Assembly (NCBI GenBank): GCA_944324305.1
Contig: CALUVV010000004.1
Coordinates: 124,001-188,000 of the forward strand
DNA: 64,000 nt
DNA from: Candidatus Gastranaerophilales bacterium
Lineage (GTDB): Bacteria; Cyanobacteriota; Vampirovibrionia; Gastranaerophilales; Gastranaerophilaceae
Reading direction: 5' to 3'
Below, in pieces: positions 28,701 through 37,066 of this stretch. The notes under the pieces were generated by a model, which saw nothing but the letters and a program-made list of their open reading frames with translations, ran no database searches and was not told the DNA's origin. The number at the start of each line of letters is the position of its first letter. The first letter of the stretch is position 1. A program made the position numbers and the translations under genes.

Positions 28701-28855
28701 TTGAAACAAAAGGAACAACAAGCCTACTTGATTTAAGAAACTCAGAAAAATTAAAAATACATTGTGGTAAGCAACATTTTGCAGCTTTAGAAGATGGAAT
28801 TGAATTTTCAGAAGAACCAGTAAAAGACTGGAAAGAGTTTAAAGTTAATATTTAA
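25715..28855 (+). CDS. res: Type III restriction endonuclease (Res)
   Basis: 1046 residues from a GTG start behind AAGGAG. Helicase domain with METGTGKTYVYTK (about 88), motif II IIDEPQ (about 212), YSATH, and the second domain with ALKEGWDNPNVFQVCTL and VGRGLRL (about 530). The C-terminus has the PD-(D/E)xK nuclease: NPDWAVFLEKDG followed by FVLETKG (about 975-1000). This is the full-length, apparently intact arrangement. Res and Mod form a complex that translocates or diffuses along DNA and cuts near inversely oriented unmethylated sites. Last gene of the operon 20698-28855. Confidence 0.93.
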   Translation: MKLKFKNQEFQTEAVNSVADLFAGQEKSNMTFSIDDNGGQIKLLQNDFGFGNKLEIDNDTLLSNMHAIQRRNKLPLSRDYDSRQFSIEMETGTGKTYVYTKTILELNKRYGFSKFIIVVPSVAIREGVFKSLQVTEEHFKNLYDGVPYRYFIYNSAKLSDVRQFATSSNIEIMIINIDAFKKAENIINQEQDKLNGETAMRYIQDTNPVVIIDEPQSVDNTPKAKEAIQSLNPLCVLRYSATHREKINLLYRLTPVDAYQMGLVKQICVSSSSVANDFNKPYIHLKSVSNDNGFSAKIEIDIENKSGKVERKTITVKPNDSLFMLSGKRELYEDYVIAGIDCTKGAECLEFSNSEVLQLGKTIGGVDENIIKRTQIYKTIEAHLNKELRYFEKGIKVLSLFFIDEVKKYRTETGEKGIYAQMFEECYNELMSKEKYAPLKTYFNTDVEKAHNGYFSQDKKGIYKNTKGDTLADDDTYNTIMKDKEWLLSFECPLRFIFSHSALKEGWDNPNVFQVCTLIEQKSTFTCRQKVGRGLRLCVNQEGERIEDRNINILHVMANESFAEFAETLQKEIEQETGMKFGVLQLSALMDLTYEEKVEIEHQMDEASAFDVYEALVANDVLDTNGNVKEDVKVEEIELPEIAEPLKQEVKKIIKQAESVTFEKLKEVKCVETRIEEKTFTHEQATEIMEELKEMKVISKEGKIKDTMKAQLKAGKLDLSERYTKAAQRAIMQALEKADNRPVIRDANKEVTVKLKKQAILSPEFKELWDKIKQKTTYRVNIDTDTLIKNCVKELREMPPIPKAKLLTSTAEIEIENAGIYSTEKHIQTTDLENTYNYVPDILRLIASETLLKHSTIIQILKQSGREQDFMNNPQLFYEKALEIILRNRHSLAIDGIKYIKLAGEEYYVQEIFDSEELLANLDRNAVQVEHSVYDYLIYDSGVESRFAKSLDEDPDVKMFFKIPPRFKIETPIGSYNPDWAVFLEKDGEQKLYFVLETKGTTSLLDLRNSEKLKIHCGKQHFAALEDGIEFSEEPVKDWKEFKVNI

Positions 28856-28957
28856 ACACCATTTACGAACGTGAACTTTTGTAAATAATTGGACATTATT
28901 TTTAATAATAATGGCAAATTTATTCTTTATGAGGTTTAATCTAAAAAAGAGGAAATT

Positions 28958-30424
28958 ATGAAGATTAATCCAGTATATTACCAAGCATACAATTATAGTG
29001 TAACACAAAATCAACAACAAAAGTTAAATAATCTTAATTCTAATTATGCATATAAATATATTCAAAAGGATGCCTTTATGTTTACTGGTTCAGCTAATAT
29101 GTGGGACAAGGTTAAAGACATAGGTAAAAAGGCTGTAGACAAAACAAAAAAATCATTTTCTGATTTTTCCTCTCTTTTTCAAAATAAAAATATAGAACTC
29201 TCTCAAGAGGAAGAAACATTTATTAATAGTTATTTCAAGAAAGAGGCAGAAATTAAAGCTGAATATGACAAAAAAATAGCAGCGGTAAAAGATGGTTTTT
29301 TGGATCAATGGACAAATGGCTCTGAAAAAGAACGAGAAAGGTTACGTAAAGAAAAAGAGCAAGCATTAAAAGTTGCATATGCATATCAAGATTTATTTGA
29401 ACAGAGAGAACAGGAAGCAATTGATAACAAAAAGAAATTTGCGGAACTTGCAAAACAACTAAATATGAGTAAAGAAATATTGGCAGCATTTGAAAGTTCT
29501 CAATTATCAAGTCAGCGAAGACTTGACATTATTAATAGAAGGAAAGAACTCTTAGATAAAAAGGGATTTAGCCAAATTGCCGGTTATATCGATGAGAGAA
29601 ATAAGCTTCAAGAAAATTTCCTTGATTTAATTGATGATGAAAAAGCAGGAAAATATTTAACGCAATCAATTCCAAATGCAATATTGTTTTATGGACCTAC
29701 CGGTTGCGGTAAAACAACTTTTGTAAAGGCTCTTGCAGAAGAAGCCGATTGTAAATTCATAACTATTCAGTGTAGAGGTTCACAAAAAGAAAAAGAACAA
29801 CAACTTCATAATACTCTTATGGGATATACTGATACTGATGATTTTGATGAAGAAATTGAAGTCCCTGGATTGCTTGATAAAGCACAAAAGAACTTTTTAA
29901 AAACAGGTAAAAGAACCATTATCCTGATTGATGAATTTGATAGATTTTTTGGAAAAGATGTTACAAATAAGTTTATAAGAGAAATGAAAGGGATTTTAGA
30001 AAGTTGTTCTGAGGATAACCATGTAACATTTTTCCTTACAACAAATAAACCGCAAAAAATTCCTTATGAATTAAGAAATTCACATAGAATTGAACCATCT
30101 TATCCTCTTGATCCCCCAAATAAAACTAATACTGTTGCAGTAATTGAGCATTATCTTCAAGGGTGCGATACACAGGATTTGGATTACAATACTATTTTGA
30201 ATGAATTATTCAAATACGCACCTGATGAGATTTACAGTAATACACATTTAAAGGCGATTTGTGAACTTGCAGCAGATGTTGTAAAACCTGATGACAGCCC
30301 GCTAACAACAGATATGTTCCTTCAAGCTATAGAACAATATAACAATTCAAATACTGACCATAATCTTTTAAGAATAACAAAAGAATATCTGAAACAGTAT
30401 GAAGACGATAAAGCAAATTTATAA
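28958..30424 (+). CDS. AAA ATPase with N-terminal F-T-G motif, canonical member of a paralogous set
   Basis: 488 residues. The first 40 are Asn/Gln-rich, then FMFTGSANMWDKVKDIGKK. Residues about 85-190 are charged and likely coiled coil. The AAA domain has Walker A FYGPTGCGKTTF (about 245), Walker B TIILIDEFDRFF (about 322), the sensor FFLTTNKP and an arginine-bearing RNSHRIEPS segment; the C-terminus is helical. All ATPase residues are in place. It shares D/E-x-A-x-x-N-(F/Y)-x-x-x-x-x-R before Walker B and TTN after it with the genes at 30437 and 32636. It starts 103 bases after res behind AAAAGAGGAAATT. I know no described system with this set. Confidence 0.8.
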   Translation: MKINPVYYQAYNYSVTQNQQQKLNNLNSNYAYKYIQKDAFMFTGSANMWDKVKDIGKKAVDKTKKSFSDFSSLFQNKNIELSQEEETFINSYFKKEAEIKAEYDKKIAAVKDGFLDQWTNGSEKERERLRKEKEQALKVAYAYQDLFEQREQEAIDNKKKFAELAKQLNMSKEILAAFESSQLSSQRRLDIINRRKELLDKKGFSQIAGYIDERNKLQENFLDLIDDEKAGKYLTQSIPNAILFYGPTGCGKTTFVKALAEEADCKFITIQCRGSQKEKEQQLHNTLMGYTDTDDFDEEIEVPGLLDKAQKNFLKTGKRTIILIDEFDRFFGKDVTNKFIREMKGILESCSEDNHVTFFLTTNKPQKIPYELRNSHRIEPSYPLDPPNKTNTVAVIEHYLQGCDTQDLDYNTILNELFKYAPDEIYSNTHLKAICELAADVVKPDDSPLTTDMFLQAIEQYNNSNTDHNLLRITKEYLKQYEDDKANL

Positions 30425-30436
30425 AGGAATTTTATT

Positions 30437-32263
30437 ATGAAAACTTCTGGAATTACAACTTTTAACAGCAATATAGATGTAGATGTAACAAGAAACAAAA
30501 AAAGAAAAATATTAGAGTCTACTGCAATCTTAGCAGGCTCAACTGCGTTTATTCCTGCAAGTTTTTTAATTGCTGACAATTTTAGCAATAATAAAAAGAA
30601 TTATCTAAAATCAGTTAAAAATGAAAAAGATATATTTACTAAAACAGTTCAAAAAAATACTGATGTAGGTGTGGGGCTATTAAAAAAAATTGGAAAACCC
30701 ATAGATGACACTGTAATAAAAGCCATTAGAGATCAAGTTGAAATAACAGAAAAAACTAAATTAGAAGAAAAATTAGCTCTTTTAAATAAATTTCGTAAAT
30801 CACATGTTAATAAAGGTTTAAAAATTTCTGCAGGAGTAGGATTAAGTCTTGGTGCTGCTATTCTTGGAATAAAAAATGTTTATGAAAAACAAAAAAAGCA
30901 ATCAGTGCAAGTAAATTCAACTACTCAAACTTATAATAATAAAATAATATCAAATAATAGTCTGTCATTTGGAAATACAAAAAAACAAATTTCTTTTACC
31001 GGAATTGTTGATAAAATTGCGAATGAATTAACTCCTCAACAATTAAAAAATTGGCAGGATTACGTAAATGGAGTATTCCCAACATTAGAGGAAACTAAAT
31101 GGGCACGTAAAATTGCCGACTTTAGATTAAAAGATTGGCCTAAAGGTATTATAAATTCTTTTATTGCCAAATATCTTAAGCCTTCCACTGATAGAGAATA
31201 TCACACATATTTACTGAAACAAGATATTATAGTCCCATCGGAACCTCCAATGTATTATAGAAATTATGATAAATGGTTTAATACTCAACGGTGGCAAGAT
31301 TTTCAAAAATGGCCGGAATATATAGACAAAGCTGCTCAATTCGAAAGAATGGAAAGTATTATTAACCAGGAAAGAATAAAGAGTTATGCATTGGAAAAAA
31401 AATTACTTGAACAAGCTGCAAAGAAAGAATTATCAGCAGCTTGTATAAAATATCAAATAAATGAGGAATTTTTATCTGCATTTAATAAAGACAATAAAAA
31501 AGTAAAAATTCCTGATGCTCTAATGATACAAAGCAAGAACAGAGAGGATGCAACCGAAACATTAAAATGGATTGTTGGAAAATCAAATTCAAATTATATA
31601 TATATTGAAGATAAAAATGAGGCAAATTATACAAGGTTAGACCAAATTCGTACTGTTCTTGAAGAAGCAGAGGAAAACTATAACAAGAACGGTAAGAGAA
31701 CTCTTGTTTGGGTTGAAAATTTTGACAAATTACTATCAAAAGACTCTGATAACGAGGAAGTAATCGGAGATTTAAAAGATATGTTAGATAAAATAAGCAA
31801 GCAGTATAAAACAACTATTATATTTAGTTGTAATAGCACTGAAAACCTTGATCCAATTGCATTGCAACCACATAGGGTGAAAATATATAATATTGATAAG
31901 GAAGCTCCTTTAGAAGAATTACAAAAAATTCAAAATAATTATATTTTATCTAATATTCAAAAAATAAAAGATAGTGATGGATACAGATTTAAATATGTAC
32001 CATTTGAACAAAATTTTGTTGACTTGTATTTAGGAGATTTTTCTTATAGTTCTAATATTTTATGGGTAGATTCTCAAAATATAGATGCAATACATGCTGT
32101 AATTAACAATTTTGATACAATAAAAAAGATACCAAAATTTAAAAATATTAATTCAATAAAATTTCCAAGACCTGATAATATTAAAGAACTTGATAATAAT
32201 AAATTAAGATGTACTGGGAATATAACAATGGATGGCAAAGTTATCTATGAATATTTTGTATAA
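30437..32263 (+). CDS. Degenerate AAA paralogue (pseudo-ATPase) with two membrane segments
   Basis: 608 residues, 12 bases after the previous gene behind AAAGGAATTTT. Hydrophobic segments STAILAGSTAFIPASFLIA (about 29-47) and ISAGVGLSLGAAILGI (about 133-148) suggest membrane insertion. KKQISFTGIVDKIANELTPQ at about 188 repeats the F-T-G motif. The C-terminal domain aligns with the AAA paralogues (LEEAEENYNKNGKRTLVWVENFDKLL, then TTIIFSCNST) but has no Walker A at all (PDALMIQSKNREDATETLKW at its place) and VENFD in place of Walker B. It probably binds no ATP and may regulate or scaffold its active neighbour. Confidence 0.7.
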   Translation: MKTSGITTFNSNIDVDVTRNKKRKILESTAILAGSTAFIPASFLIADNFSNNKKNYLKSVKNEKDIFTKTVQKNTDVGVGLLKKIGKPIDDTVIKAIRDQVEITEKTKLEEKLALLNKFRKSHVNKGLKISAGVGLSLGAAILGIKNVYEKQKKQSVQVNSTTQTYNNKIISNNSLSFGNTKKQISFTGIVDKIANELTPQQLKNWQDYVNGVFPTLEETKWARKIADFRLKDWPKGIINSFIAKYLKPSTDREYHTYLLKQDIIVPSEPPMYYRNYDKWFNTQRWQDFQKWPEYIDKAAQFERMESIINQERIKSYALEKKLLEQAAKKELSAACIKYQINEEFLSAFNKDNKKVKIPDALMIQSKNREDATETLKWIVGKSNSNYIYIEDKNEANYTRLDQIRTVLEEAEENYNKNGKRTLVWVENFDKLLSKDSDNEEVIGDLKDMLDKISKQYKTTIIFSCNSTENLDPIALQPHRVKIYNIDKEAPLEELQKIQNNYILSNIQKIKDSDGYRFKYVPFEQNFVDLYLGDFSYSSNILWVDSQNIDAIHAVINNFDTIKKIPKFKNINSIKFPRPDNIKELDNNKLRCTGNITMDGKVIYEYFV

Positions 32264-32270
32264 ATCAGCA

Positions 32271-32636
32271 TTAAACTATAGCATTTATTCCATTTCTATT
32301 ATACAATCTTAACTTTTCATCTTTATTATTTAGAGTATATTTTTTGTTTTTTGCTTCATCAAATATACAATTTAAAATAATACCGTTTGCCAAAAGCACC
32401 ATAAATAAAGAATTATTAAAAAAGTTTTTATTTTTACTTTTAAAATGAATACCTGCATACAACAAATCCATTGTAGTTAATAAAAGCAATGTTTTAGCAT
32501 TGTTAAATTTATGCGTTTTGTCATAAACATAACTATCTAAGTTTTTTGAAGTTTTATTTATATTAACTTCTTTTTTACTGCGTTTTAAATATTTATACTC
32601 ATTTATAGTGTCTTTAGATGGAATACTTATAAGCAT
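32271..32636 (-). CDS. Small two-helix membrane protein of the AAA cluster
   Basis: 121 residues. Two hydrophobic stretches, KTLLLLTTMDLLYAGIHF (about 48-65) and NSLFMVLLANGIILNCIF (about 75-93), separated by a short lysine/asparagine-rich loop, and a charged tail. Its ATG overlaps the last base of the 785-residue AAA gene's stop, so the pair is co-translated. It converges on the pseudo-ATPase gene with seven bases between. No family recognised. A membrane partner for the ATPase is a reasonable inference. Confidence 0.6.
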   Translation of the reverse strand: MLISIPSKDTINEYKYLKRSKKEVNINKTSKNLDSYVYDKTHKFNNAKTLLLLTTMDLLYAGIHFKSKNKNFFNNSLFMVLLANGIILNCIFDEAKNKKYTLNNKDEKLRLYNRNGINAIV

Positions 32637-34993
32637 TAAGTACTCTCCTTTTCTAAAATTTTCTGTTCATTCTCAAATTTTTCATTTATTTCTTTTGTAA
32701 TGCAGGGTTTTACCGAGCGTATTGTATTAATAAAATCATTTTGGTTACATTGATTTTTAGGTAATTTTTTCTCTATAATATTTTCTATTTGAGCATTACT
32801 ATACATATAATCAGGTTTTACATGTTCAAATTCGTCAGTAATTTCATCCAGGTTATAGCCATCAATTTCTCTGTTATTGACATAATATTGTACAATCTCA
32901 CGAATATCACTCTTTGATGCTACCCCCATAGGAATTGTTAATTCAACCTTATTTAAAATTTTTCTATTTATTAGTAAAGGATTGTTAGTTGTTAAAAATA
33001 TGGTTGTATGATATTTTTTTGCACTGTTATCAACTAATTGTAAAAATTCATCTAATAAATCAGGAGTATCATTTAAGAAGTCATCAAATTCATTTAATTG
33101 AATAATTGAGAATCTTTTATTTGTGTTATAATTTTCTTCTCCTTCTTCCAACCTTTTCTTGAGCCATTCGAGTGTCTTCTTTTCATTTCCCATTCCTATT
33201 GTTTTATTTTTAAATTTAGTACCAGCATCCTCTGCTATTGCTGACCCGATTGCAGTTTTACCTAAACCGCTTGGACCGTAAAATAATAATAAATTGGGGA
33301 CAGCATTTTCATCTTTATTTTTCACTGGAGTAATATAAACAGTATTTAATAAAGACTTTGTTCCTGCATATCCTGCTATTCTTCCCAACGCATGATTAGA
33401 TTTTGTTTTATTAATTAAATCTTCTTTGGTTTTTAATACTATCTTATTGAGTTCATTGTCGAGTTCTTTTTTCTGTTCTGGGGTTAATTTTGAATTTATA
33501 TATGCTGCTCTCGCTTGTTCTTTTTTTATTTTTGAGTTAGCAGCCGCATTAGCTTCTTTTAACATTGAGAAATTACGTTTTCGCCATTTATCTGCAAGGA
33601 TATTTGTTGCTTCTCCAGTAGTGAAAGCAAGGTTAATCAATAAATCTTTATCCTTAAATTGTTTGATAAAATCTCTTGTGTTTAGATTTTCAAGATTAAG
33701 ATCATCAATAATTTTTTGCTGAATTTCTTGAAATTCTTTAAATACTTCTGGTGTGTTATTTAATTCTTCTTGCATTTTTTGTATAGCTTGTAGTGCATCA
33801 TCTCTTATAATACTATCTTCTGGAATGTTAAGTGTTTCATAGAAAAGAGTATTCATAAGTGCCATACCAACCAAATTTTTAAAATATTCTTTCTTTGATT
33901 TTTCATCCAGATTTTTAGTAGTAAGAACACCCTGTAAAAAACTTGCAGTAAACATAGTCCCTGCTCTTGGTAAATTAATGGTACCCGTTAATGTATGCAT
34001 TACTTCGCCTAAAATAGAAACGTTCTCCTTTGGAATTTTAGATAAGGCTGTTTGTACATCTGAAGAATTAGAAGGATCAAGAATCCCGTGATCATGAAAA
34101 TGTAAAATACCCATTGTTGCGCCATAAATGGCTGTTGATATTAATTGATCCTTGGCATTCATAGTATCTTGTTCATAAGCTTTTACATATCCCCAACCCA
34201 TTTTTTCTGTGATGCCTGTGCTTAATACAGAATTTATTCCTCTGACAGCACCGGTAACAGGACCGGAAGCAGTACCCGCTGTTGCTACATGAGTACCGAT
34301 TCCAAGCCAACTTAAAAGAACTTGTGCACCTCTAACACCTATATATGAGCCCATTACATACTGTCGTCCTGCATACATGAGGCTTGCAGCAGGATTAACG
34401 TTTAATAAATTTTGTAAATACAGAAACATCAGGGCTTGTGTCCCACGTAAAAAAGCTGTATCTGCTCCAACCGCAGCACCTTCCCCCATAGTCGCTGATA
34501 TTGTACCGCAAGCAGCACTTGCACTATGAATAGCTATATGACATTTCTTTTTTTGTTCAGGAGTCAGAACTCCACCAAAAGAGATTTCTTTTGGAATTCG
34601 ATTAGCAGCTATAATCTGGTCAGATTGTGGAAAGGCTTTTATAATTTCCTTTAAGCCTTCTTTTTTGTTTTTTTCACCTTCCGTAAGATTCGTTTTTGAG
34701 TTTAATTCAAAGAGCTCTTCTTGAGCACGTTTCCTTAAAAATGTAAATAATACATTTCTAGCTTTATTATTTTCAAAGACATCTAAGAAACTTTTCTCAT
34801 TATCAAAAAGTTTCCCATCTTCATCCAGTTTTTTATTATAATATTTTTCAGCAAATTCATAGTCTGAAAGGTTCTCAAGTGTTGGAGATTGAAATCCCAG
34901 TTCTATATTGCCATTGGAAGGCTTATTTATATATAGTCCACTAAAGTAAGAATTATTGATATTATTATAGTATTTTATTGCAGAAATTTTCAT
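32636..34993 (-). CDS. Large AAA ATPase with a hydrophobic N-terminal half
   Basis: 785 residues. EISFGGVLTPEQKKK at about 133 carries the F-[TSG]-G motif. Residues 145-270 are Ala/Gly-rich and hydrophobic with a pattern (GVRGAQVLLSWLGIGTHVAT, then TGITEKMGWGYV) reminiscent of DUF697-type membrane-associated segments. After a helical region the AAA domain has Walker A FYGPSGLGKTAIG (about 567) and a Walker B variant IIQLNEFDDFL, with Asn where Asp is usual, and TTIFLTTNNP. So it probably binds ATP but may hydrolyse slowly. It is co-transcribed with 35001-36233 and 32271-32636. Role unknown; the paralogy with the other two AAA genes is clear from shared blocks. Confidence 0.75.
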   Translation of the reverse strand: MKISAIKYYNNINNSYFSGLYINKPSNGNIELGFQSPTLENLSDYEFAEKYYNKKLDEDGKLFDNEKSFLDVFENNKARNVLFTFLRKRAQEELFELNSKTNLTEGEKNKKEGLKEIIKAFPQSDQIIAANRIPKEISFGGVLTPEQKKKCHIAIHSASAACGTISATMGEGAAVGADTAFLRGTQALMFLYLQNLLNVNPAASLMYAGRQYVMGSYIGVRGAQVLLSWLGIGTHVATAGTASGPVTGAVRGINSVLSTGITEKMGWGYVKAYEQDTMNAKDQLISTAIYGATMGILHFHDHGILDPSNSSDVQTALSKIPKENVSILGEVMHTLTGTINLPRAGTMFTASFLQGVLTTKNLDEKSKKEYFKNLVGMALMNTLFYETLNIPEDSIIRDDALQAIQKMQEELNNTPEVFKEFQEIQQKIIDDLNLENLNTRDFIKQFKDKDLLINLAFTTGEATNILADKWRKRNFSMLKEANAAANSKIKKEQARAAYINSKLTPEQKKELDNELNKIVLKTKEDLINKTKSNHALGRIAGYAGTKSLLNTVYITPVKNKDENAVPNLLLFYGPSGLGKTAIGSAIAEDAGTKFKNKTIGMGNEKKTLEWLKKRLEEGEENYNTNKRFSIIQLNEFDDFLNDTPDLLDEFLQLVDNSAKKYHTTIFLTTNNPLLINRKILNKVELTIPMGVASKSDIREIVQYYVNNREIDGYNLDEITDEFEHVKPDYMYSNAQIENIIEKKLPKNQCNQNDFINTIRSVKPCITKEINEKFENEQKILEKEST

Positions 34994-35000
34994 CTTTTAT

Positions 35001-36233
35001 TTAGCCTATTAAATTATCAAATATTTCTTTACAAGTTTCAAGGAATGATGTATGCGTATCTGGATTACTTATGGTTTCAGTAATTGCATCATTTTGAATA
35101 ATATCAGCTACATCAGAATGGGTTTCACTTATTCTGTGAAGAAATTCTTGGAAAGAATCCAAGTGTAACCCTACATCAAGATTTGATGCCGGATGATATT
35201 CTAATAAATATTCCTTTAATTTAATTTTATCAAAAAAGTCTGCAATTTCTCCCAGAGAATCTTCCTTTAGATGATATTTATCTAAAATACCCTTAAGATC
35301 TTCATCAATAGCGACTTTAGAAACACTTCCGTCTGGCTTACTAATGGTTAAAATTTCTCGTCCAAACATATCATAACTTTTAGATTTATCGTATAAATGG
35401 CTAAAACGACTATCAGGAGAAAGCGGATTAAAAAAGTCCATAATTTTTTGTGCCAATTTTCTGTTATCATCAGGATCTACAACTCTATCAATTGCAGAAT
35501 GAGGAATTCTTTTCTCTCCAGAATAAATATTGCTGAAATCATCTTCTGGTCTAGAATTATTGTCCTGTATATATTCCTGTCTTGTTTGTTTCCATTGAAT
35601 TGGGTTAGCAGTTCCCATAGAAGCTCCCTTAAAATTAGGAGAATTCAAATCGGGTAAGGCTAAATTATGGAGAATACCTGTTTCATCTTGTACAAATGAT
35701 AAATTATGGTCAGGATCAATAACAACACCTTTTTCCATATCAATATACTTATTATTTGCAAGATCTATATCTACAGAACCATCAAAATTTTTAAATATAC
35801 CATGTTCAAAATCAGAAATATCGTACTTACTAGCATCAATATCAATTGGAGTACCTTCTATTTTTAGAATTCCTTCATCTGAATCAACCGTGATGGCATC
35901 AGTCTTTAGTTGATCTGTACTCATAAAATACGTACCATCAGGAAGAAATATATCTTTAGGATTCATTCTGTTCATAACATAAGTTCCTGCTCCTATTGAT
36001 AAAACAAATGGAGCTCCAACAATACCTATAGCTTCTAAATCAGATAAAATATCTTTTTTATTATTTTTCTTCTCAACTCCACTAAAAGAAATTCCATCTA
36101 CTGATTTCATAAAAAAGTCAGGTTTATTATCATTGAAATTTGGTTGTAATGCAAAACTTTTATTTATGTTATTAGTAGAGTTTTGTTGTTTATTAATATT
36201 CCCAATAGAATATGTGTGAAATTGTATTTTCAT
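35001..36233 (-). CDS. Unknown protein with F-S-G motif and one membrane segment, AAA cluster
   Basis: 410 residues. The N-terminus is Asn/Gln-rich, followed by VDGISFSGVEKKNNKKD at about residue 46 and a hydrophobic segment AIGIVGAPFVLSIGAGTYVM (about 67-87). The rest is acidic and rich in short beta-like DG and N-rich repeats (DIDLANNKYIDMEKGVVIDP) with a helical C-terminus; it looks like a surface or adaptor domain. It lies seven bases upstream of the large AAA gene, first in a three-gene leftward operon. I recognise no family. The shared N-terminal motif links it to the AAA proteins and to chromosomal proteins at 44167 and 52452. Confidence 0.6.
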   Translation of the reverse strand: MKIQFHTYSIGNINKQQNSTNNINKSFALQPNFNDNKPDFFMKSVDGISFSGVEKKNNKKDILSDLEAIGIVGAPFVLSIGAGTYVMNRMNPKDIFLPDGTYFMSTDQLKTDAITVDSDEGILKIEGTPIDIDASKYDISDFEHGIFKNFDGSVDIDLANNKYIDMEKGVVIDPDHNLSFVQDETGILHNLALPDLNSPNFKGASMGTANPIQWKQTRQEYIQDNNSRPEDDFSNIYSGEKRIPHSAIDRVVDPDDNRKLAQKIMDFFNPLSPDSRFSHLYDKSKSYDMFGREILTISKPDGSVSKVAIDEDLKGILDKYHLKEDSLGEIADFFDKIKLKEYLLEYHPASNLDVGLHLDSFQEFLHRISETHSDVADIIQNDAITETISNPDTHTSFLETCKEIFDNLIG

Positions 36234-36319
36234 ATTACCCCTTTTTTTTCATGCTAAAACATAAACAAGAAATAAGTTGCTATGTAAATATATAACTTTA
36301 CAAATCGTTACGTTGGTAT

Positions 36320-36878
36320 GAGGATTACCCCTGCAACTGCATCTCAAACCGTTCGGAGGGTAAAAATTTGCCAAGAAGATCATCATATATGTAAATCAAA
36401 CCATGAAGCTGGGCGTGTTCAGGTCTGGTTCTTTTATCAAGGACAGCGACATATTCTCAATATTGTCTATTGTCAACATTATCCATCTGCGTTTTGTACC
36501 GCCCCGTCATATATGAAGTCTGCATATTAACTGCATAGATGGTTTTTAATCTGTACATTGAGCCGAGTTGAACTTTTGCTGCGTTACCTTTAGAATCAAC
36601 AACAATCTGCTCACCCCGCCAACCTTTCTTTTGCAGGGTTGGTTTGAGTTCTTTTTGAAATTCATGAAACGTTTTACCTTCTGACAGTGCTTTGTCTAAT
36701 GAAGTGCGAATATCTTTTAATATATCTTCTCGCATAACTTTTGCAACTGTAAAAGTTTTTTATGAGCATCTTCCCATAGGTCGTACCAATCCCACGAATA
36801 CGAATTTCCTTTTTTCTGAAAATATTTAATTGCGGCAGTCGGAGCAAGTTTAAATAATCCCTTAAGTTCGACTGTCAT
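36320..36878 (-). pseudogene. Decayed Mu gpF-like phage head morphogenesis gene
   Basis: Read across frames, the sequence gives a recognisable minor head protein of the Mu F family: LAPTAAIKYFQKKGNSYSWD at the N-terminus, FTVAKVMREDILKDIRTSLD, GWRGEQIVVDSKG, MYRLKTIYAVNMQTSYMTGR, EYVAVLDKRTRPEHAQLHGL and the ending FYPPNGLRCSC. Three lesions separate these pieces: a frameshift at an A6 run near 36755, a TGA after DNVDNRQY at about 36457, and a further frameshift near 36360. It cannot make a working protein. It is good evidence that the inner element derives from, or recombined with, a Mu-like prophage. Confidence 0.8.
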
Positions 36879-37005
36879 TAATACTTCACTCCTATAAAAT
36901 CAAGAACTCTGCCGCATCCGAGTTTATTTATGCAATAATCGTGAAGTTTCCACCTGAGAATGAAACATACACTTTACCGTCAAAGTGGTCGTAAAATTGT
37001 TTAAT
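36878..37005 (-). pseudogene. Deleted remnant of a PAPS-reductase-like phage gene
   Basis: Two scraps fit the start and end of a phage-type phosphoadenosine phosphosulfate reductase-like ATPase. FYDHFDGKVYVSFSGGN matches the PP-loop entry SFSGGKDS, with the lysine lost and the frame closing after six more codons. LGCGRVLDFIGVKY matches a C-terminal end that abuts the ATG of the gpF remnant (TAATG). The middle is gone. Such genes are common in Mu-like prophages. The call rests on short matches and on position. Confidence 0.5.
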
Positions 37006-37066
37006 TCAATTTTTACAAACTATGAGTATTAAAAGTTTTTAATAAAAAAAATCGGGGAAAAGTTTA

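Noticed and set aside
5849-28855. Idea that the cargo is BREX or DISARM
   Set aside because: No PglZ, BrxC, DrmA or DrmB-like genes are visible; helicases and methyltransferases alone do not define these systems.
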